Of a stretch of DNA of 36,794 nucleotides, positions 22,201 through 34,200 are shown in pieces. Under the pieces are notes generated by a model, which saw nothing but the letters and a program-made list of their open reading frames with translations, searched no databases and was not told the DNA's origin. The stretch is taken from positions 1-36,794 of the forward strand of contig LWCA01000247.1 of the NCBI GenBank assembly GCA_001642005.1, in the 5' to 3' direction. The position numbers were made by a program, and so were the translations under genes. Origin of the DNA: Intoshia linei. Taxonomy: Eukaryota; Orthonectida; Rhopaluridae. Each line of letters opens with the position of its first letter. Position 1 is the first letter of the stretch.

Positions 22201-25200
22201 ATATTTTAAACGTAAAGGGTTCAACAGTTTTCATCTCATCAATGCCCATGATTAGTACATCAACACTTTCTTATTTTTACCATATATAATTTATTTTAGT
22301 CGGGAATATTTTTCTTGCAGGAATTGGATAACGTTATCCTCAGTTGTGCAACTAAAATGACCAATGTAATAATTTAATAAATACAATAATAATTTTGATA
22401 TTTACAGTGACAAAGTTACCAAATAAAAAATCCTAAAATTGCACCAAATTAGCGGTCTAATGCTGCAGCGTTTCCAACCGTCAGTTCGTATATTTTTACC
22501 GTTCTGCAAAACATACATGTATGTATAAAATTTAAAAAAAGTCATTAAAAATAATGTATACACACCGTACACATTTATTATGCAGATATTAAAAAATAGT
22601 AAAAACATAATAAAAAGTAAAGTAGATTTTTATATTTTTTTGGAGAATGTACTTGAACAGTCTGCGCAGGTATTAAAGATGAAAAAAATAAAATTATAAA
22701 CAATTAAATTAAAATAATTAATTATAATCTAAATAATAGAAATACTAAGTGTGCCAAAATATTATGCAAATGTAATGAATATTGATAAATGCAACGGAAC
22801 ATTAAAATGTAGGTCTAATGTTTAATATGGTTCCCATGAAGTTGTAAGACTTTAATAAGCCTACCATCCACTGAATCGGTCAACTTTTTGACTCGTTCTG
22901 GTAGGATTGACATAGACGCCTGCTTGATGGCATCCCATAACATCTCCAGGGAGTTATGCTGAGTCCCAGCAGCATATAACTTTCTAAATGATATATTTAA
23001 TATATTATTAAAATATTATAAAGCTTATTACATCTTTATCATGCTGCAATAATTTTCTATTGCGTTTAAGTCAGGACTGTTAGGAGGCCAAATCATTACG
23101 TTTGTTCCCTTAATGCCCTTTCCGATAGAAATGTCCTTGTGAGAGATGATGAATGGAAAGGTGCATTATCCTGCATGAATATTACATTTTTTTAAATTCG
23201 TCAATTTTCGAATTAAACCAAGGAAGGTAGTTTTCTTTCAAGAATTCAGTGTAACTTACGTAAGTTAAATTATTAATATTGACGTAAATTAACGTTATTT
23301 AAAAATGCCAAAATATTAAGTATTACAACTTCGAATTAATTTTCACTCCTTTGGGCACTTTATATGGTCCTAATACTTCATTCCCGATTATACCTGCCCA
23401 AAACATAACACCACCACCACTTTTTTGGCGACGTATTATTGATGAAACTTTGACGTTATTCAACACCCATCCGGACCATCTAATGTTGCTCTGCACTCAT
23501 CAGTAAATATAACCTTTTGAAAATTTGTCTTTAAATTAATTTTAGCCCATTTTATTCGTTTTTCCTTATGGACAATTTCAAAATAGGTCTTCTTAGGGCT
23601 TTTTTTACAGATTCAATAGAGTTTAAAATCTTACAGCGACTCGTTTTAGATACATTCGTTACATTACAAGACGAGAATATGCTGGAACTCGTGGAAAGTG
23701 GTGTTAATAACACGATCCTTTTAATTCGAGATAATTCTCTTGGTGACACTACCTTTTTTCGACCGCATTTGGGTCTTTCTTTTTGCTTTGATGGGGCATC
23801 CAGCCATTTTTTAATAGCCCGGTGATCCCGGTCTAGACATCGAGAAATTTAAAGAGTAGTATTTCTTTTGCTAGTAAACCGACAATTTCATTTTTTTTGT
23901 TCACGCTTAAGTCGCTTTTTAATCCCATTTACGATTTTTCTAATAAATTATTACACTTTAAATTTGAAAAAAACGCAATATGTAAATATAAAGTTTTTTT
24001 GTAGCTTAACTACAATATATAATTGTCATTATAAATTACATCAATTTAAAGTCACTTCATCACAAAAAAAATATGAGTTTTGAACATTTTTAAAGTCTAA
24101 TACACAACTTTTAATGATTTTCATAACAAATTGGTACGGCAATAAGCATATTTGACTTGAATAAATAAAAAATACCGATTTGTTCACTGTTATACACTGA
24201 TATATTAAAATTAAATATAATTGAGTAACGCTGCAGCAAGTTGTCACATTTTTTAAAAATTTTAGAATTTAAAGGTCGAGTAGACTCTATTGATTAGAAT
24301 AAAATCTGTCAATTATATGTATATATGATATATTACAACAAAGTCGAACTTACCATGCTCGTACCCTATAAAATAATAAAAAAAATCTCTAAAAATATTA
24401 TGAACTTTGCGTAATGTCATTTAACCCTAAACAATTACATCTACCTAAAAATACATCTGCATGGGCTTAGTCTTTACAGTTCCAATTTTACAACTAAGAC
24501 AGTTATGATAACTTAACCATATTGAAAAAATTATTTTTATTAATGTTCAATTTTGTTAAAATGAGACCCCATTTTACAAAATTTAGTTAAGACCGCTGAG
24601 GAAGTATATCAATATAGTAAGTTTTGCTCTGCCTTTAATATGTCTGTTCAAATTTTTCAAATTGCCTGTTAGTCGTTTTTTTTATCACAATGTATACTGT
24701 TTCCGTGGAAACCACTCAATAATGTATTATCTGTAATAATCACTGATTATTAATCAGTAAACAAAATCTGCACCCGTGATAGGTTTAATTTTATATTTGC
24801 TACCTTATTCATTATCATTAAAATTTATCTATCCATAACATTAATTATAGTTAAATTATGGTGATGTCCAATTGAAATCATATACGGTTAAATGTGCCAT
24901 GTATACATTTAAAGAACTAAAAAAAAAAGCATTATGGACAATGAATAAAAAAAACAAAATATCGAATCAGGTAATACTAAATATACAATATAATATATTA
25001 GGTAGGGTAGACGGGTTACCCGTAAGAAAATGGGTCAGTACGTAAATGGAACGTCTTTTTAAAGATATTTTTATATGAAAAAATAGTGTAGGAATACATA
25101 ATACGTATATAATATAAAATGAAATTATCAGCATATAAGATTTTATGATATAGTTTATTATAATATATAATATACATGTTACATGTATATAATTAAAGAT

Positions 25201-28200
25201 ATAATTATACAAAAGATATAACATATAAGACAAAGACAAAGCATATAAGATTTTTTTGCAAATTTAACGTTTTTAAAATGAATATATTAATAGATAACAT
25301 ACTTAAAATGTATATTTTGCAAATTTTAGAATTTTTTAAATATGCTTCTTACATACTATCCAAATGAGTCAGAAGATAAAGAAAATAATTTATTTATATG
25401 TCCTGCACTACCAAAAGAATACAAAATATATCAAAGGTATAGTAATTAATTAAGAATTAATTACTAGTTAGTGATACATTTTAATTATATCATAAATTTA
25501 ATATATTAGTGATACATTTTAATTATATCATAAATTTAATGTATTAGTTATACATTTTAATATATGTCATATATTCCCTCAGTGTTTTGTAGATCGATGT
25601 AGGCTTAAGATTTATAAATTATTTTTATTTTATTTAATTTACAAGGTTTCAACTTCAATCGAATCACCTATAATATAAATAACTAGGTTGACTGTTATGT
25701 ACTACGGTTATCATATTATTTTTCACCGGGAATGCGTAGATTTCTGGGTTAAAATTTTGTATTTATATCAACTGGAATAAGCTCTATCAGAATAATCTTT
25801 TTTTTAAAGGTTAAACTTTTGTATTTATATCAACTGGAATAAGCTCTATCAGAATAATTTTTTTTTTTAAATTTCTGACCCTTAATTATTTGACATTTTT
25901 TGTTTTACATATTTCATATATAGTTAATAAAATATTTCGGAAAAAAAATATATGAATACTAAAATGCTCTTTTGACCATGAAGGCGTCACTTATTCAGAT
26001 TAAAAATTTTTGTGTGTGTTAACAGGATACAATTGTACCACCTGTATTTTTTAAATTCTAGGGCTGTTTACCTTAAAAAAAAGGGTAATTTGTGGTTTTG
26101 GCCATGAAGATATATTTTTTTTAAATTTAAATTTATGATTTTAAAATTCGTATCAGAGTGTATATTTTTTTAAATTCTCAAAGTTATTTATTTAAAAAAA
26201 AAGGATAATTTGGCTTTTTGACACGTAAGATGTGAGTTTGGGAGGTTGAAATTTATTTTGCTAATTTATTAATAATATTATTATTATATTGTCTCGTAAG
26301 GGTTAATAACATTTAAATTTATTAGAATCCAATATTAATCCGAATTTTAAAAATATATTAATTAAGTATCAAATTAATGTTAAACATTCTAATTTAATTT
26401 TAAAATTTTTCTTAAATCTGCGGGCCCCTCAGACTCTGAAGACCTTCATGTGGGCCAAGTTCCCTCCTCTCCACATTTGGAAACTTCTGTCCTAGTGCAC
26501 TCTTATAAAAATTTTCAATTTTTTCCACACTAATACATGTACATTTTTTATTTACATAAAACCATTATAATTGTTATTTAAAGGTGGGGTGCTATTATCA
26601 ATACATATAATTCTCATTCAAAAGATGATTACATCTATGAAAAATATAATAGAGTCAATTTTGCAGATTACACGGTAATGTATTATATACTAACTTGACT
26701 GTTTGTACTTCGTACAAATAGAAGCTACCCTGTAGCTCTGCATAGGGTCTAATTTTTAAATGTGAAACCGATTTTTTAATTAATCATAAACAATTAGTGT
26801 GTAACCTTAAAAGCAATTTAATTATAGTTAATTTTATCATGCATTTCGTGTGAAGCAATGTTACCGACATTGAAATAAGTAACAAAATGATACTAACAAA
26901 GTTATACTTAAGTGAAACAATTTAATATGGTATTATGATTGTGAAAATGTACCTTTTTGATGTTAAGATTTATGATAATGCTTATGATTTAAAAAAATAT
27001 GTCAGAATTTATGTTTTATACATTTCTAGACCTTTTATCATTTTAAGAAAAAACGGTAATTTGTGGTTTTTATCATGAAAATTCAATTGCTCAGGCTTAT
27101 ATTGTTGAAGATCTTAATGATTTTAAAACGCGTAGCAGAATTTATGTTATATAAATTTTACGGCTGATTTTATTTTTAAAAAACGCTAAGTTGGTGTTTT
27201 GACCCTGTTGGACTCAATTTATAAAAATAAAACTTGCATTAAAACATTACTCTCGAAATTAATCAAAAATTAATTTTAATTTTTAAATAAACAATAACAG
27301 ACACACACAGTCAATTTTATACATGTAAACAATATTCACATTCCAACGTGTTTATTCAATGCATACAGTTACATATTATTTAGTCAATTGAAGGGATTTT
27401 CATGGTTGGTTCGATTAATAATTATGGAAATGAAGAAGGTTAATTCATTGTATAAGTAATTCATAATATTTAGTGGGAAACAAAGTATTCTATAAAAATG
27501 TAAAAACCTTAAAAATATTGAAAGTTGGTAATAACAATATCCATGATGCGGTAAATGTTGTGATACCTCAAATTAAAAAAATGTCTGGTCAAACTAATAT
27601 AGCACTATCGTGTCAACTAAACACTGTAATTTTTTATATTTTAGATGCATTTATTATATTGTCAATAATATTTAGTTTTTGGATTCTTGCAAAATTTTCT
27701 TAAAAGAAATTGGTTTATTAAGAAAATTATATGATGATAACGGTATTGAAGTTACAAACTTGAATCACATTAATGATGAAGATATGGATAGAATATTTTA
27801 CGTATCACCATATGTATTATTTTTTTATATTATATTTTTTATACATATTATAAAATATATATAATACTTATCATTATTACTATAATATATATTTGGTACT
27901 ATCATGTTCATATTGACCAGGATTGACTGAATATATATAATTATTATATATACATAATACATATTAACATATATATTATAATTGCATTCTTAGAATAGTT
28001 GGATTAAACTAAATAAAAACGACATTTTTGAGCCAACAATGAAATGGCATAAATCAAACAAAGATATTAGTTATTCTATTGAAGTTATTAAAAACTATTA
28101 CATTATGTCACATATTAAAAATACCGGTATATCATAAATTATCACTAATACTAATAATAATAATAATTTATTAAATGCAAGAAGCTTATAGATTCACACA

Positions 28201-31200
28201 ATAACACATAAGCAGTTATTATGTCATTGTAGTTTATAATTATACATTAGTTTGTTGAATAATTTTTTGAAAATTGGTGCGTAGGATGCGGTGAAAATTG
28301 AAGTGGCCAGCCTATTCCAGTAATTTACAATCCTATTGAAGAATTGATTTCTATTGATGCCTGTATTGCATCTGTTTTTGAAAATTTTCCTAGTGTTGGA
28401 TCTTGTTTTTGTTTGGAAAGTTTTAATTTTGTTACAGTTGATAAAATTTGTAAGTCAGGCGGAGATCCAGCATATCCCTACGGCTTTTAAGGCTTGGTAG
28501 AGGTAAATGTAAAGGTGATAGACGACGTAGGAAGAACCATTCAGCTGATTCCAGTTTGTTTATATTGATTATTGATGTAGGATTCCATAATTGGGTAGCA
28601 TATTCCAGCTTAGGCAACACTTAATACTAAAAGATATCACACTCAGATACAAGCTATTGTGTGTCTTCAATGAAGACTCTTCATTCGAATTAGTTTTCAT
28701 AGATAGATCTGAACGCACAATAGACACTATAATTTTGCACAACTTTATTTATGCAAGTACACAATATTTCATATCTGAGTGCACTGAACTGTATAAAAAG
28801 TTTTAAGTAGTTTTACGCTGTCAGGAGATGAGTCTCAGAACTTTTTAGTAAAATACCGTGTTAGACACTCAAATATGATCTATTGTTAAACTAATTACAA
28901 ACTAGTTTCCATGGATAGTACAGCATAGTAGTATAGTATAGTATCCTCGTGTATTGTATTATTCTTCAAGGGAGAGTGGAAGAAATGAAATTTTGTAAAA
29001 CGGGGCTTCATTTTTTTAAATTGAACATTAAAAAATTATATTCTTAAATATCATAACTATTTTGTGTGGTAAATTTAAAATGTCAAGTCAAAAACCTTAG
29101 AGAAATGGCTAGAGTCATATTTTATTTTTTCGGTTGTATGACATTATACATCATTTGAGAAATTTTTTTAGGGTCTATTTTTCAATTTAGGTAGCCGTGA
29201 GCTGGGTAGGTTTGACTATTATTTTTATAGTTTTTATTTTAATGTACAACGCTGTAATATATAAATTTTAGAAAATTACATTTTACTTCACAAAATAAAA
29301 GAAATTGACAAACCAGAATGTGTAATTGTTAAAGAATATCACAATCCCATTACAATTGAAACAGAAAATGAGCCTGAAATCGCAGAACCAAATATTACCT
29401 CACATGAAAAGGCCCATATTAATGCTAATGAAAAATTAAAAAACAAAATATATCCATGGGAAATTATCACAAATCCAGAAACCGATGATAATATTTCCAT
29501 AATTGAAAAACCAATAGAGTAATAATATTTAATTCATGAAAAAAATTAAATATTTATGGCACTATAATAAATAAGTTGTGAAATACTACGTAAATATTTA
29601 CTATACCTTTTTAATTTTAAAATGATAATAATAAACTTTAAAATGATAATAATAAATTTCAAAATGATTAATTTTTAAAATAAATTTAAATTACGTAATA
29701 TCGTTAAAATAAATATTGCACATGTACCATAAAGTTAATGCGAAAAGAGATGACAGAAATAGAAAAAGACAGCAAATCATGGATGTTCACAGTGCAGATG
29801 GTGATTTGCGTTCGTTATTATCTGGTATGAACATACCTTTGTCTACGGTTTTTAGGTATTAATTTTTTAAATGTCAATTTATTTAACGGTCTATTCATTG
29901 GCGGATCAACGAAGGTTTTAAACCCATATGAAGTGGAGATAAAAGATTTGAAAAATTGAATGATGAACATGACAAATTTATGGTGAAGTGTATTGAAGAA
30001 AATTGTAAAGTATCTCTCCAAGAAATTGTAGATGCCATTCATTTTAAATTTAATTTATCTATATCAAAAGTTGCAGTTTCCCACCATCTGAACAATCTTT
30101 TATACACTCTAAAAACGATACGACATGAACCTGAAAATGCAAACAATGGCGTAAATAAAGAGAGCAGAAATTTTACTTTAAGGTTACTTGAATTACAATC
30201 TGAAAATGCAAATATGGTGTTTATGGATGAAACTAATTTTAATTTACACATTTCAACAAGGAAAGGTAGATCACAGCGCGGTGAGCGTTGTACCTCAATT
30301 GCGGCTGGGTCAAGGGGTGCCAATATACATTGTATTGGTAATGTAGAACTTGTCCATGACGAAATTAAAAGAGGAAGTTTCAGAAAGGAAAGTGCACAAG
30401 AATGGATGAAAAATTGCTTAAGAAAAGAAAAGCAAAAATACAATAGACCTGTTGTCGTCGTTATTGATAACGCTTTAGTGCACAGCGATATAAAGAGTAT
30501 ATTACTAATACCAGAATTTTCTGAACATTCATTTTTAAGGATTGGATCATACAGCCCTATGCTCAACCCAATCGAAACTGTGTGGTCAAGCGTTAATGCC
30601 AAGATAAAGAGATCACTTGTCGTTTGCCTTGTGGAGGTATTACATAGACAAAAAAATGTATCTATGACTGAATCAAGAGCACGTACACTAGAACAGTTAA
30701 TGATAGAATCTATAAATTCAATTAGTATATCTACGTGTGCTAATTGTATTGCTAGTATAAGCAGATACATTGCACCAGCATTAAAATTGGAAGACATAAC
30801 ATTAATTAATAAATTTTTAATTTTTTTTATTTATAATTTTGAAATTAGAAAGGTATAGTAACTGAATACTAGTTACTAACACTATTAATAATAATAATAA
30901 TTAATAATTATTAGTAATAATCGTTTAAATTTGAATGGTTTTTTATCCCGTTAGCGGAACTAGATGTATATATATTGTATAAATAGAAACCACGGTATTG
31001 GTTGGTATTTGCAAAAATATATTGTATCATTAGTGTCATAAGCCCATTAGGGTGTCACACCCATCAAAGAATTAAGGGCGATTAGTGCGGAAATGGTGTA
31101 TTATTATCATATATAAAATAATCTAGAATGGGGTGTTGCAAAGATTCCGATTCGAGTTGCACTCATAATTTTAAATATGCTTTTGAAAATAGTATAGAAA

Positions 31201-34200
31201 AATTTAAATTTAACTTTATTTTTTTGCAAAAACAACATTGTTGTAAGTTGTCATAATTTATATTTTATGGTCTCAACACCCACGCTTAACTATACATTCC
31301 AATTTTTAAAATTTGGTTGTAGCTCGATTTTTATGATTTTTATCGACGTTCAAATTTCGGATAGATTGAAAATTTTATAAACATTATTAGAACTATGACA
31401 ACTTACCAAAATGTTGTTTTTTAAAAAAAATAAAGTTAAATTCAATTTTTTTTATATGATTTTCCAAAGGATATTTAAAATGATGAGCGCAACTCGGATA
31501 AGTATCATTAGATATTTTTAATTGCAACATAGTGCTTATATTTTAAAAATACACACATTGATTACTAACGGCCCATTAAATTCTAAAAATTTAAAAAAAA
31601 TGTGACACCCTAAAGTCCATACATGAAATAACCTCCAAATTTTAGTAATCGAACCAGGCACACTTATCAACAAGTGACATTAAACAAGAATTACTTGCAA
31701 CTAATCAAAGAAAATGACGCAAATGCGTCAACTTCTATTATATATGCATGTATATCTTTGGATAAATCTCACGGCTATGTAGAAGTTGGTGGATTGCATA
31801 GAAATAAAGCATTGGATAAAGTGGTAAATCCAAATAATGAATATATCAAAAGCTGGATCTACACTAGTGGAGGGTAATTGCTCAAGAATAGATTAATTTG
31901 ATAATTATAATTCTTTTTAATCACCAAACAGTTGTAATTGTAACAATGACACAAAACATATATAATATCATGAATTTTATGATGCAATTGTAATTGTTAT
32001 TTATGTTTTCATAAACATTTTTATAAACCAATAAAATTAAAGTGATTATATTTTAAACGTTTATGAAATGTCTTTGAGACTATCAAATTTAAATGAAGAA
32101 TTGAACAAATTTGTATATAATTGGCTGCTTGTTATATAATTTCAATGTAAGTATTAAGTGTATTGTCTCATAATACGTATTTACAATCACTTTAATTTGA
32201 TTAATTAAATTTAACATTCAGTTTAGATATATCCACCCCAAGAAACTACCTGGTATAGTTTTAGCTTTAAAATACCCTGAATCTAAATATACTCTACAAA
32301 ACGTTTCATTCGAAATTTGTTTGGAAAACAAAATTGAATCTAAATATGGTGGCGCTAACCAGAAATGGAAAATTTTTAATTCAAAAAATTTTACTGAGCC
32401 AACCATCAGTGCGTTCAATACAAATAAAATGGATATTCAAATTACGACAGCAAACAAATATGATATTTGTACATTTAACATTTATCCAAATCTTGAAATT
32501 AATCAGATGGTAATTATTAATTAAATCAAATTAATTTTCCAAATAGGGATATTGCATTTATACAATGAAATATGAGAATAAATATAAAGTTTGTTTGGCA
32601 TGTTCAAAGAAAGTGAGCAATACGTATAAAGTTTCCATTCTAAATGCAAATGAATCGTTTATATGTGATTACGGAAAAAGTAATATTTAGATATATCAAA
32701 ATTTACTTTTAAAAGTTTTAGTCACTAATTAATAATCAAATAAATCTTTTTTTAGACTCTGATTTACACTTGAAACTAAAAAAAAGAGGAAAAAAGATCC
32801 TAGACAGTCCAATAAACTTGACAGATTATGAAATTGAAGAAACTATGAAAATATGGATAAAATTTGAAAAATCTCTAAAACTAAAATCATCTCCGTTAAA
32901 AATGATTAAACTTTTAAAAAATTTACAAAATAAAGAAAGAAATAAAATGAAGATAAATTTAAAATTATTTGCAATCTTGGATTTAAATTTTTCAACAATG
33001 CATCTATTGGAAAACATTTATTCGTTAAATGGACTATTAAAATATGCCAAAGAAAAATTTAACGTAGATATTGAAAGTGTATACTCATTTGCGGGTAATA
33101 AATTTGAAAATTTCAATCAGATTACAGTGGATGAAACGAAAAACTATCATTTTGAAAGCATCTTGGACTTGAAAATTCAAGATAAAAATTATTGGTCTGA
33201 AACAATAATAACATTTGAAAACATTAAAAAAAATACAATTGAGGAATGTATTCACAATACATTTTCAACCAAAGATTTAATTGTTCCATTGTTTAAATAT
33301 AATTTTCCGTCGTGTTTGAAAATTATTAGGATTGGACTGATATCTATGACATGTGGGAATATACAGTTTGTAAAATTGTTAAAAATTAAGGATAGTTTTA
33401 AAATTATTCAAATTCTTCCTCCGTATTACATTAATGATACCGGATATCAAAACGTCAAAATTTCAGATATTTTAAAGACAAATGAAATTTTTCATATTGC
33501 AAAAGATGAATATTTTGCTTTCTATTGTGATGAAACGTGTCTCATTGGTACAATCATCAATGATAATATTAATTCAAATAGTTCTGATGTATTTGAAGAT
33601 GCAGATAATTCTCTGATTAGTCAGATGGATGAGTCAAAGTTCAAATTGAATGGCATGTGTGATATGACTAGTAATTCGAAAAAATTGATTTACGCTGTTG
33701 ATTTACACTTTTATCCCATTTCAGGTTTATTATTTCATTTTATTTTTCATTTTATTTAGACGCTATTGAAAAAGAAATTAAACAGTTTAAAAATGAAATT
33801 TTTCATAATACTTTCCCACATTTTATTGTCGTATCGTCTACATCTCACTGCATTATTAATAAAAGTACAATTTTAGTTGTCCATTGGTTTCTGCACAGTA
33901 TGAATATTTAATAAAAAAATGTTGAATAATCAGCAAATTCATATTTAAATTAATTGTAAAATTCATTTTATTTTTATGATGTTGTCGATTCATAATGGAC
34001 AAAAATCACTGTATATCGGTTTATAATATTCTATTTTTAGAAATTCCAAGAAAATGCCTCGATGCAGCCATTAATATTTTGAAATTGAATAGTGTTGGCG
34101 GGTGTGGTAAATATTAATAGATATAAAATATATCTTTACATCTATATATATATAATATATAATGATATCCTTAGTTATATAAAGTAAAATTGATAAAAGT

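Larger units (their letters stand above)
22366..24850 (+). other. Large intron hosting a Tc1-like relic
   Basis: Contains the minus-strand transposase relic (22748-23900), a TAGGGTGT-type subterminal sequence at about 24246-24275 and a GAACCTACC-family copy (24340-24630). No host exon seen. Confidence 0.7.

Noticed and set aside
23568-23825. 85-codon + strand ORF
   Set aside because: Shadow of the minus-strand Tc1 transposase relic.
24967-25239. 90-codon minus-strand ORF rich in Tyr and Ile
   Set aside because: Low-complexity TA-rich translation across an intron, no domain, overlaps the end of a good + strand exon.
30039-30797. 252-codon minus-strand ORF
   Set aside because: It lies antisense to the transposase catalytic exon, has no recognisable motif, and the sense strand carries a full DDE core.
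32221-32226. CATTCAG as acceptor for the trefoil exon
   Set aside because: It shifts the frame away from the GYIHPK-LPG lectin motif; the AG six bases later fits.
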